DNA of 54,545 bases from Leptolyngbyaceae cyanobacterium C42_A2020_001 (GCA_015272515.1 JACYLN010000102.1:1-54545); one strand, 5' to 3'; positions 9,060-18,100 are shown, counted from the first letter of the stretch. A program made the numbers and translations. The notes: generated from the sequence alone by a model not told the origin.

Positions 9060-9326
9060 TTAATGATTAGGCGTGGAGGAATCAGGGGTTTGCCAGCATC
9101 GCCCCAGCCAAGAGATGAGGTCTGGACGTGTGGCGGTGAGTTGCTCGATCACACTCTTGAGTTGAAGGATGTCAACAGGGTGATTAATCTCAACGTGCAA
9201 CTGCCCATCAGCGGAGCAACTGCAAGGAATCGAGAGATCTTGAAGGCGTTGGCTAACTTGCCAGCGATCGCAGCGAGAAATAGTTGATACCTGAACCGTT
9301 AACGTTGTCGAACCCGATTGAAGCAT
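9060..9326 (-). CDS. small conserved cyanobacterial protein (88 aa)
   Basis: This 88-residue soluble protein contains TISRCDRWQVSQRLQDLSIP and ends WLGRCWQ. I recognise it as a conserved small cyanobacterial family without known function. Three features argue that it is real: coherent alternating beta/alpha composition, Trp and Cys residues at the ends, and tight placement before the [2Fe-2S] gene. The ATG at 9324-9326 has only a weak ribosome site (AGAGCA). Confidence 0.7.
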   Translation of the reverse strand: MLQSGSTTLTVQVSTISRCDRWQVSQRLQDLSIPCSCSADGQLHVEINHPVDILQLKSVIEQLTATRPDLISWLGRCWQTPDSSTPNH

Positions 9327-9660
9327 TGCTCTAATAATGAGAAATATTCCTACAAATAAACTGTGCTGAGTAGAATCATCCCTATCTGCAACTGCAAAAT
9401 TGAGAATACCCTATGAACAAATAGACCATTCCACACTCTTACAGCTCTGGATGAGCCATGCAGCTTATAATTCCCACGTTTCTTTCAAATCGCATCTCTA
9501 TTCAGTGCATAGAAAACGCCCGTCATCTAAGGATGGACATTCCTATTCACACCTCTAGTTGCGAAAGTTATTCAATAACTTACTTTCACGATACACCAAA
9601 AATGCACACTTGCGCTTAGTTCTCAATAAGCAATCATTTTTGCCAGATTTCGTGAAGTTT
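9327..9660. other. intergenic region between slipin and the 88-aa gene
   Basis: This AT-rich stretch separates the slipin gene (which ends at 9661) from the start of the small gene at 9326. It shows no convincing reading frame, RNA or repeat. It presumably holds the promoter of the 9060-9326/8410-9033 operon. Confidence 0.5.
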
Positions 9661-10512
9661 CTATATGGTTTCGTTGGTTAAATTGTCAACTGGTTTGGTA
9701 TTAATCACAACCTCTGGAGTAAACGGAGCAGATGATGGTTGAGCTTGAGTAGCAGTAGGTTGAGATTCAGCCCAGCGACGCGCCACGTTAATGAAATCAG
9801 ACGGCATCATGATGATAGTGGTTGTGTTGTTTTCTGCACCAATTTCTGTCAACATCTGCAACCGTCGCAGTTCCAGAGCGGAAGGATTAGCGCTGATATT
9901 CTGTGATGCTTCCGCCAGTTTGAGTGAGGCTTCTTGTTCAGCAGCGGCTTTGATCAGTCGTGCGCGTTTTTCTCGAATCGCTTCGGCTTCTTTTGCCATT
10001 GCCCGCTGCATTCCCGTGGGGATTTCTACGTCCTTCATCTCTACCCGTTCAATCACGATGCCCCATGGTTCCGTGATTTCGTCTACGATTTCTTGGACTT
10101 TGATGTTAATCTTGTCGCGATTCTGCAATACGTCATCCAAAATGTTTTGCCCAACGACGTTGCGAAGGGTTGTGAGCGCAACCTGATAAACGGCTGTCTC
10201 GTAGCTTTCAACCCGGTTGATGGCTTTAGATGGGTCGAGAATTCGGTAGTAAAGCACTGCGTTGACGCGGATTGTAACGCTGTCGGCGGTTACGGTTTCC
10301 TGGGGTTCAATGTTAACGGTTTTAGTCCGCACATCTACCTGTACTTTCTGATCTACCCAGGGAATAATGAAATACATTCCTGGCCCGCGAACGCCCCTTG
10401 AGCGTCCTAACCGAAAGATTACGCCTCGCTGATATTCGCGATCAAGTTTGACCCCTGTGGCGATCGCGATCGCCAAAAATGCTGCTAAAACACCGCCGAT
10501 AATCCCTTCCAT
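9661..10512 (-). CDS. slipin (SPFH/band 7 family membrane scaffold)
   Basis: This 283-residue stomatin-like slipin has a single N-terminal membrane segment (about 1-20). It is followed by the SPFH signature (REYQRGVIFRLGRSRGVRGPGMYFIIPWVD) and the band 7 core (VDVRTKTVNIEPQETVTADSV). A charged coiled-coil region (AKEAEAIREKRARLIKAAAEQEA, about 165-200) comes before a flexible Pro/Ala/Thr tail. Such proteins oligomerise at membranes and organise microdomains, often beside an NfeD partner. No nfeD gene is adjacent here. Transcription probably starts in the short gap after 10512. Confidence 0.95.
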   Translation of the reverse strand: MEGIIGGVLAAFLAIAIATGVKLDREYQRGVIFRLGRSRGVRGPGMYFIIPWVDQKVQVDVRTKTVNIEPQETVTADSVTIRVNAVLYYRILDPSKAINRVESYETAVYQVALTTLRNVVGQNILDDVLQNRDKINIKVQEIVDEITEPWGIVIERVEMKDVEIPTGMQRAMAKEAEAIREKRARLIKAAAEQEASLKLAEASQNISANPSALELRRLQMLTEIGAENNTTTIIMMPSDFINVARRWAESQPTATQAQPSSAPFTPEVVINTKPVDNLTNETI

Positions 10513-10572
10513 GACCTTTATCCTCCGCTCATACCTCCATTTTAGGTCTAGGCTTATCTAAAGGGATGGAAG

Positions 10573-11673
10573 TTAATAGGCGAGTGAGGCAGAGTCAACT
10601 GGACATTGTACAGTGGCACCTGTTGGTTGGGATAGAACGGGTGGAAAGGTGGAAGCTTGATTTGTTTTGCAGATAATTCCAATGGCTGATTCGGAACGGG
10701 TGGAGTTTTGAGCCAGCAAAACTGTTCCTGCATAACTCCTCAAATCTTTTGATTTGGGAGTGGCGGTGAGAACTGATTGAGTTTGATCTCGAATCACTAA
10801 CCGATAGGAATAATGAGAACTGTGCGAGATGATAGATGCCGATCGCTCCAGTTCTTCCAGCGTTGCTGCAAACCGCTGATTGCTTTGATAGAACGCTTGT
10901 TGTGCTTTGTTCATTTGCACTAAATACTTCTCAGCCTGGGCTTCCGTGGTATTTGCAGGTTGAGGATTCGTTGGGAGCGAGAGTTGATTGCTTGCCCCTG
11001 CGATCTCGGCTGATGGGCGTAGCGCAGGTACTTGAGAATTGCTACTTGCTTGAGAGTGGAGCATTGCAGCCACCCCTCCTCCAATCAAAAACGCCCCAAC
11101 TCCAACACTTAAAGCAATTTTGCTACGGCGAGAAGTCCCGAAACGTTCCCAGACTGGATGGTGCCACAAACGCCGCTTTTGTTGCGCTTGGTATTTAATA
11201 GCAGGAGAGATGGGGCGTTTTGTTGACTGGCTGAGGGGGCGCTTGTTCCGCTTTTGGGCAGGTAAGGCAGCCGTTACTGAGGTTGGGTGTAGCGGAAGTT
11301 GAGGTTGTATGGCTGGCAGCGAATTGATCTGCGGAGTTGAGATCGCGGGGTTTACCGGGTTAGAACTTGGTGAGAATGTTGAATCAATGACCCATTCATC
11401 AACCCAGATGGGAGTTGATTGTCCAACTTTTTGGGCATAAAGCTTCACTTTGCCAAATGATCGTGCTCCTAAGGTTTTCAGTCCACTTTGCACAAAGCTG
11501 GCGATCGTTGCTTTACTAAGTAGTTGCTCTGAGGTAAAGAAGATGTGTAGACAATTCTCCTTTAAAGTGACTTTCGCAGTCACACCTTTGGGTTCTAAAA
11601 CAAAATTCATCAAAGTTGCGATCGCCTGCGGATTACCGTCTTTAGCAAGCTCCAATAAGTTGGACTGAGTCAT
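10573..11673 (-). CDS. membrane-anchored protein with type IV pilin-like C-terminal domain
   Basis: The product has about 366 residues. An N-terminal soluble domain (about 1-100, MTQSNLLELAKDGNPQAIATLMN) is a module shared by several cyanobacterial proteins. A Pro/Ser/Gln linker, a basic stretch and one membrane segment near 185-205 (VGVGAFLIGGGVAAML) follow. The C-terminal domain (QMNKAQQAFYQSNQRFAATLEELE onward) resembles the globular part of cyanobacterial pilin-like G/H proteins. A TTG five codons upstream also opens the frame, but I chose the ATG at 11671-11673, which has GGTGGG a few bases before it. Function is unknown; possibly envelope or secretion associated. Confidence 0.75.
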   Translation of the reverse strand: MTQSNLLELAKDGNPQAIATLMNFVLEPKGVTAKVTLKENCLHIFFTSEQLLSKATIASFVQSGLKTLGARSFGKVKLYAQKVGQSTPIWVDEWVIDSTFSPSSNPVNPAISTPQINSLPAIQPQLPLHPTSVTAALPAQKRNKRPLSQSTKRPISPAIKYQAQQKRRLWHHPVWERFGTSRRSKIALSVGVGAFLIGGGVAAMLHSQASSNSQVPALRPSAEIAGASNQLSLPTNPQPANTTEAQAEKYLVQMNKAQQAFYQSNQRFAATLEELERSASIISHSSHYSYRLVIRDQTQSVLTATPKSKDLRSYAGTVLLAQNSTRSESAIGIICKTNQASTFPPVLSQPTGATVQCPVDSASLAY

Positions 11674-11887
11674 TATCAAACCCACCAAACGCGAGAGGTT
11701 GAAGAGTCTTTATCACGATACTCGCAAACTTAAAAATGGGAACAAATTCGTTACGCCTGAACCTCGATAGTTGCGTGGCAGGCGATGATCGTTGGTGCAA
11801 GTAGTTTCTCTGACACGTTTTTCGTTAACCATTTCGCTTTACAATCTTGGCAATTCCTATTCCCTTTAACCCGTCCTAACCGTCCTT

Positions 11888-13477
11888 ATGAGTATTGGAT
11901 ATCTCGCCCTCGTACTGCACGCTCACCTGCCGTTTGTCCGGCATCCAGAGAGCGATTACGTTCTGGAAGAAGAGTGGCTGTTTGAAGCGATTACAGAAAC
12001 TTATGTTCCCCTAATCCAAAGCTTTGAAGGGTTAAGGCGAGATGGGGTTAATTTTAAACTCACCATGAGTTTAACACCGCCGCTGGTATCGATGTTGCTC
12101 GATCCCCTCTTGCAAGAGCGCTACGATGAGCACCTTTCCAAGTTAGAAGAATTGGCGGAGATGGAGATAGAGCGGAATGCTTACAACGGGCATCTGAAGT
12201 ATCTATCAGAGCACTACGCCACAGAATTCAAAGGAGTTCGCCAAACGTGGGAAAAGTATCACGGCAATCTGGTTGCGGCATTCAAGCAGTTTTTTGATAG
12301 CAACAACCTTGAAATTATTACCTGCGGTGCAACCCATGGCTACTTACCCCTGATGAAGATGTATCCACAAGCAGTTTGGGCACAAATTCAGGTTGCTTGT
12401 GAACATTACGAACAGACTTTTGGTTGCCCGCCGAATGGAATTTGGTTACCCGAGTGTGCCTATTACGAAGGGCTAGAGCGAATGTTGGCAGATGCCGGGT
12501 TACGCTACTTCCTAACCGATGGTCACGGCATTTTGTATGGTCGCCCCCGTCCCCGCTTTGGTACCTATGCTCCAATTTTCACGACAGCGGGAGTTGCAGC
12601 ATTTGGGCGAGATCATGAATCGTCTCAACAAGTCTGGTCATCGGAAGTGGGCTACCCGGGTGCGCCAGAGTATCGCGAGTTTTACCGGGACTTGGGCTGG
12701 GATGCGGACTATGAGTACATCAAGCCCTATGTAATGCCAAATGGTCAGCGCAAGAATGTTGGGATCAAGTATCACAAAATTACTGGACGTGGTCTAGGTT
12801 TAGGCGACAAACAGTTGTATGACCCTTACTGGGCGCGGGAGAAATCGGCAGAGCACGCTGGTAACTTTATGTTTAACCGGGTGCAGCAGGTCGAGCATCT
12901 CTACGGCATTATGCAGCGCAAGCCGATTATTGTGTCTCCCTATGATGCGGAATTGTTTGGGCATTGGTGGTATGAGGGACCGTGGTTTTTAGATTACCTG
13001 TTCCGCAAAACCTGGTTTGACCAAAGCACCTATGAGATGACCCATCTTGCGGACTATCTCAAAACCAATCCCACTCAGCAGGTTGTTAACCCAGCTCAAT
13101 CTAGCTGGGGATTCAAGGGTTTCCACGAATATTGGCTCAATGAGACAAACTCTTGGATATATCCACACCTGCATAAAGCAACCGAGCGCATGATCGAGCT
13201 ATCGAAGCGGAATGCTGTGGATGAATTAGAAACGCGCGCACTCAACCAGGCAGCTCGCGAACTGCTGTTGGCTCAGTCTTCTGATTGGGCGTTTATTATG
13301 CGAACGGGAACGATGGTGCCTTATGCGGTTCGCCGCACGCGATCGCACCTGATGCGATTCCACAAACTGTATGAGGATGTGCTGCAAGGCAAAATTGACT
13401 CTGGCTGGTTGGAAAAAGTGGAAGCGATCGACAACATTTTCCCAAACATCAACTATAAAGTGTATCGCCCACTCTGA
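11888..13477 (+). CDS. GH57 family 1,4-alpha-glucan branching enzyme
   Basis: This 529-residue glycoside hydrolase is of family 57, branching-enzyme type. The conserved regions are HAHLPF (11-16), the nucleophile region WLPEC (Glu189) and the acid/base region SPYDAELFGHWWYEG (Asp353). The C-terminal DUF1957-like helical domain contains the W-rich sites of the family. It would make alpha-1,6 branches in glycogen in the cytoplasm, probably alongside the classical GH13 GlgB elsewhere in the genome. The length fits the family. It stands alone, about 200 bp after the divergent pilin-like gene. An amylase-type activity cannot be excluded from sequence alone. Confidence 0.92.
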   Translation: MSIGYLALVLHAHLPFVRHPESDYVLEEEWLFEAITETYVPLIQSFEGLRRDGVNFKLTMSLTPPLVSMLLDPLLQERYDEHLSKLEELAEMEIERNAYNGHLKYLSEHYATEFKGVRQTWEKYHGNLVAAFKQFFDSNNLEIITCGATHGYLPLMKMYPQAVWAQIQVACEHYEQTFGCPPNGIWLPECAYYEGLERMLADAGLRYFLTDGHGILYGRPRPRFGTYAPIFTTAGVAAFGRDHESSQQVWSSEVGYPGAPEYREFYRDLGWDADYEYIKPYVMPNGQRKNVGIKYHKITGRGLGLGDKQLYDPYWAREKSAEHAGNFMFNRVQQVEHLYGIMQRKPIIVSPYDAELFGHWWYEGPWFLDYLFRKTWFDQSTYEMTHLADYLKTNPTQQVVNPAQSSWGFKGFHEYWLNETNSWIYPHLHKATERMIELSKRNAVDELETRALNQAARELLLAQSSDWAFIMRTGTMVPYAVRRTRSHLMRFHKLYEDVLQGKIDSGWLEKVEAIDNIFPNINYKVYRPL

Positions 13478-13532
13478 AGCCTTACTGAATTTATTCCCTC
13501 CTTAGCTCACTGGCAACTGCTACAACCTCCAG

Positions 13533-13772
13533 CTACAGGTAGAAGCATGAAGGACAGGAATGAGGATCGAAATCAACATCAAGGTCTTGAGCTTTAGGAG
13601 CGCTGGTTGAAAAATTTGTTGGGGGGTGAGCGGGCGCACCAGATGCGCGATCGCCTACAAGTGGAGGTGCCCAATGGGAAAGCGAGTACTGAGAAGGTGG
13701 GGTATCCAGATCGCTGGCACTGACTTCCGCCTCTTCATTTAGTGCTAGGTAGATGTAAGCTAAATCTTCCAT
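13533..13772 (-). CDS. small hypothetical protein with a cyanobacterial envelope-protein-like N-terminus
   Basis: This 79-residue protein begins MEDLAYIYLALNEEAE. I remember a similar N-terminus from longer cyanobacterial peptidoglycan-binding and other envelope proteins (MExLAYLHLA-type). The rest is Pro/Ser/Ala-rich, low in structure, and ends HSCPSCFYL with two Cys. It may be a degraded remnant of a longer protein, or a small protein using the same N-terminal module. AGGT is the only ribosome-site-like sequence before the ATG. Confidence 0.45.
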   Translation of the reverse strand: MEDLAYIYLALNEEAEVSASDLDTPPSQYSLSHWAPPLVGDRASGAPAHPPTNFSTSAPKAQDLDVDFDPHSCPSCFYL

Positions 13773-14227
13773 GATTGGGACCTATTAGGGGACTACTATC
13801 TAAACACGCATAATCCGTTGCTTTATCGGGACAGTTCAACCACTTGGTGAGCAGTCTGTCATTTGCTGGCAACTACTCCAGTTTGACAAGAGGTTCGAGA
13901 TCGCTAGACGAAGGACAGTTCAAAAAGTGCCTCACTTCACGAACAAAATTAGCACCCTATGAGCTTTGACGTTACCCTACTGCCTAAAATGCTGCCAACG
14001 CAAGATATCGTCGCAATTTGCAATTAAATCTTGAGCATGTCTAAATTAATAGTGTTTCTCAAAAGAAATTGTGGTTATTGAGTTGAACATGGTTTAACTG
14101 GCTGCTTGGGGCAAGCTTTGCCTGAACAACACGAAGAAAGACAGCAAAAACTTGGAAACTACTTGCATATTCCCCTGGTAATACTACACTTGTATTACAG
14201 TAGTGTCTGAACATGCCGGAGGATTCT
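13773..14227. other. intergenic region upstream of the RHH gene
   Basis: No supported gene is present. Apart from the palindromic operator candidate at 14178-14198, I see only AT-rich sequence. An open minus-strand frame (14059-14277) has an implausible composition and covers the palindrome. Confidence 0.5.
14178..14198. promoter_or_regulatory. palindromic operator candidate upstream of the RHH gene
   Basis: GTAATAC (14178-14184) and GTATTAC (14192-14198) are perfect 7-bp inverted arms with a 7-bp spacer. A second, nested pair is ACTAC/GTAGT (14083+100 to 14104 on the same sequence, i.e. 14183-14187 and 14200-14204). The site ends 29 bp before the RHH start, and TGGTAATAC could serve as an extended -10. 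Autoregulation is inferred from position. Confidence 0.55.
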
Positions 14228-14560
14228 ATGCATACATTAACTCGTACTCCAACGACCGAAATGGAAGTTACCAGCATTCGCCTAGAGCGGGAGTTAAAGG
14301 AGAAGCTGAAAGAGCTTTCTGGTAACCAGGGCTATCAGGCGTTGATTCGAGATATTTTGTGGAACTACGTGCAGCAGCGATCGAGCGAATATTCCCCTTC
14401 AGTTTCTCGTTCCGAAATTCGTGCCACCATTGCAGCGATCGCTCAGCAGGAGGAGCAGTGCGCGTTGACAGGCAAAACCATTCACCCTAATGAATCCATG
14501 TTCTTAGGGTTGACTTTGAATGGAGTGATGATTCCTCTCAGCTTAGACAGCTTAGGTTGA
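14228..14560 (+). CDS. ribbon-helix-helix (CopG-like) DNA-binding protein
   Basis: This is a 110-residue protein. Residues 12-50 (MEVTSIRLERELKEKLKELS, then a second helix ending WNYVQQ) fit a ribbon-helix-helix fold: one beta strand with alternating polar residues, then two helices. A linker precedes a second small module (CALTGKTIHPNESMFLG, 78-94). The frame is open from 14213, but I chose the ATG at 14228 because CGGAGG lies 6 bases before it. RHH proteins bind DNA as dimers and usually repress their own promoter. The perfect inverted repeat just upstream supports this. No toxin gene follows, so a toxin-antitoxin role is not supported. Confidence 0.8.
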   Translation: MHTLTRTPTTEMEVTSIRLERELKEKLKELSGNQGYQALIRDILWNYVQQRSSEYSPSVSRSEIRATIAAIAQQEEQCALTGKTIHPNESMFLGLTLNGVMIPLSLDSLG

Positions 14561-15508
14561 CAAACGTCAAGACTTTCTCTAAATGGGCATTGCAGCGCTG
14601 CTTTCCGTTAAAACTGCTCACCAGAAATGGACCTACCATCTCATCAATTAACGCTATGAATCTAGGATTTACTTAGGGCAGAAAGCACGCTGTAATTTGC
14701 GTAGAGAAATGATAAAGACTGAAGACTGTAACTTCCGTGGAACTACGGTCAAGCGGTTGTAGGTACTTACCTTTCCAGCCTGAATTGAAAGAAAAGGCAT
14801 TAAGTAAGTTAGTAATTTCTAGTTGCAATCCAACGGTAGTCTCGGTTCCTGTGGTTCTACCGATGAGATTTACCAGAGACAGCAATAGGCTGAGGAGTTT
14901 GAAACAGTGAGTTTGAAACAGCCATACTGCCCTTTTAAGCCAGGTACAACTAATCACTAAGCTAAATTCCAGCAGTATAAATTTTTTGGTGTTAGTAATA
15001 ATTTCAGAAAAGGTGAAATCAAGCCAACAGTTTTCTAATCAAGGTTGGAAAGCTGTTTGAGTGGAAGACATTAATGTAATAGTTGATAAAAATAAGCTTT
15101 CTTTAAAGAGCAAAGTCTTTAACTCATAAAAGTTTCATAAAACTCGGGTTCCTATTACTGATAATAGCTAATAGGAATTAGCTGATCTTCTGCATACTTG
15201 TATCAAAGATTGTCAGTATAAATTCGGTTCCTGGGTGAGGCTTAAAAAGGTTTACGTGCAATATATTTATGTCATTAAATTTCCGCTATTTTGCCGATCA
15301 TAGATATTGGACAGGGAATGCTAGTTTTAGGATGTGAACAGCTTTCAATTTCTCTAAAAAGTGAACGAGTGATTGGGCGATCGCTAATTTGCATTAGGAT
15401 TTTCAGCTAACTTTTTGATGGCTAACTGACTTTTCAAGTTAAGTGATAATTCAAAGCCGCTAGTGCAATTAAACCTCCATTTTCTGTCAACAAGGAATAC
15501 TTTTACAG
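14561..15508. other. 948-bp gene-poor region
   Basis: No convincing coding frame is seen. A 94-codon minus-strand frame at 14673-14957 has no ribosome site and an implausible composition. A short direct repeat (GAGTTTGAAACAG, twice around 14893-14920) is present. Much of the rest is AT-rich. A small RNA could lie here, but I recognise none. Confidence 0.5.
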
Positions 15509-15790
15509 ATGCAATACGATCCTTTGAAATACCCTGAAACTTCAACCGTTGAAGTGGGAGTATATGAATGTGAAGTTCATTTGAAATTTAGGCTCATTGA
15601 AGAAAAGGGTGCGCTCAGTGAACGGAGTCGCTTACTAGAAGCGCTAATGGATGCATTTATTTATGGCGCAGATGAATACATGGAGCCTGTGCAGGTCGAG
15701 GTAGCGGCTCAAGAAATTTCCGAACTGCAAGCATCCCCCCACATGCGGCGGCAGTTAATTCGACTGCGAAATTCTAGTGAATTGGTTTGA
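15509..15790 (+). CDS. conserved cyanobacterial protein (93 aa)
   Basis: This 93-residue acidic soluble protein runs from MQYDPLKYPETSTVEVGVYE to ASPHMRRQLIRLRNSSELV. I recognise the sequence type as a conserved small cyanobacterial family without assigned function. The predicted structure is alternating strands (10-33) and helices (37-60, 70-87). AAGGA lies 12 bases before the ATG. It stands alone, 163 bp before tRNA-Glu. Strong coding character and the conserved N-terminus make it a real gene. Confidence 0.8.
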   Translation: MQYDPLKYPETSTVEVGVYECEVHLKFRLIEEKGALSERSRLLEALMDAFIYGADEYMEPVQVEVAAQEISELQASPHMRRQLIRLRNSSELV

Positions 15791-15953
15791 AAAGGAGGCG
15801 ATCGCTTCTATTCAAGTGCAAGCTGCGCTAGTATTGTTGAAGAACATGAAGCGGTTTGCTTCACTTCCTCTGCTCAATGGTTAGCTTAAGTGAGATTTAA
15901 GGGGTTGCTGTTTCCGCAAATGTTTGTTATCTTAGTAAAGGTCTAAAGTCCAA

Positions 15954-16026
15954 GCCCCCATCGTCTAGAGGCCTAGGACACCTCCCTTTCACGGAGGCGA
16001 CGGGGATTCGAATTCCCCTGGGGGTA
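15954..16026 (+). tRNA. tRNA-Glu (UUC)
   Basis: A full cloverleaf is visible. The acceptor is GCCCCCA pairing with TGGGGGT (G1-T72 wobble), with A73. The anticodon stem is CCTCC/GGAGG around loop CTTTCAC (anticodon TTC). The T-arm has GGGGATTCGAATTCCCC. CCA is not encoded. In cyanobacteria this tRNA also feeds tetrapyrrole synthesis through glutamyl-tRNA reductase. Confidence 0.97.
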
Positions 16027-16127
16027 TTTAATGCAGGCCTTCTGAACCCTTCGCTACACGGGCACAAGCCCAAACAGCGAGGAGTTTTCAGTATTTGTAA
16101 ATTTTGTTAAATCCTGACCATTACTTA

Positions 16128-16252
16128 CTAAGCAGTCTCAACACTCCCAGTAGCACCATTGACCTCATTTTCCCACTCGGCATTGGTTAAGTCGCTGTCG
16201 TAGAGAGGTTCAGTCAGGGTCAAAGCATCAGAATCACGGATTCCTTTGACAT
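16128..16252 (-). pseudogene. frameshifted mini-gene (41 codons if one base is restored)
   Basis: On the minus strand a strong ribosome site (AAGGAGG) precedes the ATG at 16250-16252. The frame starts MSK and then breaks. If one A is added to the AAA run near 16244-16246, an uninterrupted 41-residue acidic peptide results: MSKGIRDSDALTLTEPLYDS, then DLTNAEWENEVNG to a TAG at 16128-16130. The combination of ribosome site, start, and coherent downstream frame with a clean stop argues for a real small gene that lost one base. A sequencing error or translational slippage are alternatives. Its function is unknown. It is too short for usual gene calling. Confidence 0.5.
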
Positions 16253-16604
16253 ATCATTCCTCCTTGTCTCACAGTATTCCTGCTTTATGATCATGTGCAA
16301 ACTGTTTTTAAACCCTTACTAAATGGTCAAGAGTTAGTTGGAGGTTTCTAGCATAGGTGAGGGATTCTGCAAATCTTAGTCATAGCTAAAGTGGTTTAAT
16401 TTTGCTTTCCCGGTTACTTCTGAGAATGTCTGTTAATTAAGCAAAGTGATTTGCAGCGATCGCGTCCAAATTGCATCAAAGTTTGAATAAACGTATTGTT
16501 CTCTAACAGTACGGTATCGGATACGGTAAATTCTTCTACGCTAATAAATAGACTGTTCCTGAGTAATGGAACGTTTGCTGATTATCCATTGCGGAGGTGA
16601 CCGT

Positions 16605-16775
16605 ATGAGTATCCGAGAAATGAGAGGGATGCGCTTCACCCCTCTTACAGAAGAAGACCGCAAGCGGAATGCCTATCTAGATCACGTTAACCATGCCCCT
16701 TACTTCACGATTTTCCTGGTCATTGGAGGCGTTTTCTGTTTGTTCACAATAGCGATGCTGCTGGCCGCATTCTAA
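16605..16775 (+). CDS. small single-pass membrane protein (56 aa)
   Basis: This 56-residue protein has a charged N-terminal part (MSIREMRGMRFTPLTEEDRK) and one C-terminal transmembrane helix (about 33-55, FTIFLVIGGVFCLFTIAMLL). The ATG at 16605 is preceded by an excellent GGAGGTGA. That decides the start over the ATG at 16566, which is in the same frame. The size and topology recall accessory subunits of photosynthetic membrane complexes, but I cannot match it to a named one. A strong terminator follows at 16811. Confidence 0.75.
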   Translation: MSIREMRGMRFTPLTEEDRKRNAYLDHVNHAPYFTIFLVIGGVFCLFTIAMLLAAF

Positions 16776-16810
16776 CGGTTTGTCTGATTTTCGTGTCTCA
16801 ATCTTGATGA

Positions 16811-16839
16811 GGGTAAGCAGACAGCTTACCCTTTATTTT
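16811..16839 (+). terminator. rho-independent terminator after the 56-aa gene
   Basis: GGGTAAGC (16811-16818) and GCTTACCC (16824-16831) form a perfect 8-bp stem with a 5-base loop, followed directly by TTTATTTT. It ends the transcript of the small membrane protein gene. Confidence 0.85.
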
Positions 16840-17021
16840 GAGGAACTTCTGATGGGCAAAGACTTCAAGATGCGATCGCTCCAGCCTTGCCAACTCGACA
16901 CGCTACCCTAAAGTTATTGCAGCCATGCCTATGGCAAACCACTATGACCAGTACCATCTAACCCAAAACTTTTGGGACAACTTCATAGATAATCGTTCCT
17001 AGTTCTTCACGTGCGATCGCC

Positions 17022-18083
17022 ATGTCTCAAGAAAGTCATGTTTACCCTGTTATTTGGTACGACGACCATGTACGGCTAATCGACCAAACCCGTTTACCTA
17101 ATGAGTTTGATTGGGTTGAAATTCGTCGCTATGAAGATATGGCAATGGCGATTGAAACCATGATTGTGCGGGGTGCCCCAGCGATTGGGGTTTCAGCGGC
17201 TTATGGGGTTTATCTGGGTGCACGGGAGATTTTGACCCGCGATCGCACCGTGTTTTTGGCTCAGCTCGAAAAAGTGGCAGAGCGGTTGCGGGCAACCCGT
17301 CCAACAGCCGTGAATTTATTTTGGGCGATCGACCGCATGACAAAGGTGGCCCATCAAACTCTTGGCTCTGTGGATTACCTTAAGCAAGTGCTATTAGAAA
17401 CCGCGCAAACTATTAATGCGGACGATATTCGTACCTGTCAGCAAATTGGCGATCATGGGTTAACCGTCTTGCCACCTGATCCTGAAAAACTGCGAATTTT
17501 GACCCATTGCAATGCCGGAGCATTGGCAACCGCAGGCTATGGGACTGCGTTAGGTGTGGTGCGATCAGCATGGCGAGCAGGGCGATTGGAGCGGGTATTT
17601 GCCGATGAAACCCGCCCCCGCTTGCAAGGAGCTAAATTAACCGCCTGGGAGTGTGTGCAAGAAGGCATCCCAGTCACCGTGATTACCGACAATATGGCGG
17701 CGCACTGCATGAAACTTGGCATGATTGATGTGGTTGTTGTTGGGGCTGACCGGATCGCCGCCAATGGCGACACCGCCAATAAAATCGGCACCTACAGCGT
17801 GGCGCTGGTAGCGAAGGCACACAACATTCCCTTTTTTGTGGCGGCTCCTCTATCTACGATTGATTTTGCGATCGCCGATGGTTCCCACATCCCGATTGAA
17901 GAACGCAATTCCAGTGAAGTGTATCAGGTGAGTGAAACGCGACTGTGTCCCAAAGGTGCAGAGTTTTATAATCCAGCGTTTGATGTCACCCCAGCAGAAC
18001 TAATCACTGGCATCATTACCGAATACGGCGCGATCGCCCCTGCTGACCTAAAGCACAAATTACAAGACAAACACGTGAGCTAA
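17022..18083 (+). CDS. mtnA: S-methyl-5-thioribose-1-phosphate isomerase
   Basis: This 353-residue protein has all the family marks: [13 protein letters not shown] (50-62), the catalytic Cys in [14 protein letters not shown] (Cys163) and the catalytic Asp in [18 protein letters not shown] (Asp243). It converts 5-methylthioribose-1-phosphate to the ribulose form in the methionine salvage pathway, which recycles methylthioadenosine from polyamine synthesis. No other salvage gene is adjacent. An Hsp70-like gene starts 17 bp after the stop on the same strand, probably in one operon. Confidence 0.97.
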   Translation: MSQESHVYPVIWYDDHVRLIDQTRLPNEFDWVEIRRYEDMAMAIETMIVRGAPAIGVSAAYGVYLGAREILTRDRTVFLAQLEKVAERLRATRPTAVNLFWAIDRMTKVAHQTLGSVDYLKQVLLETAQTINADDIRTCQQIGDHGLTVLPPDPEKLRILTHCNAGALATAGYGTALGVVRSAWRAGRLERVFADETRPRLQGAKLTAWECVQEGIPVTVITDNMAAHCMKLGMIDVVVVGADRIAANGDTANKIGTYSVALVAKAHNIPFFVAAPLSTIDFAIADGSHIPIEERNSSEVYQVSETRLCPKGAEFYNPAFDVTPAELITGIITEYGAIAPADLKHKLQDKHVS

Positions 18084-18100
18084 GAAAGGGCTATTAACGC

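Noticed and set aside
9791-10401. Overlapping plus-strand open frames opposite the slipin gene
   Set aside because: They mirror the reverse codons of a clear SPFH gene and show no ribosome site or domain.
14178-14560. Toxin-antitoxin module around the RHH protein
   Set aside because: No toxin-like gene follows or precedes; the next 948 bp hold no gene.
14673-14957. 94-codon minus-strand open frame in a gene-poor region
   Set aside because: No ribosome site, odd Cys/Trp/Leu composition and no recognisable pattern. Probably chance.
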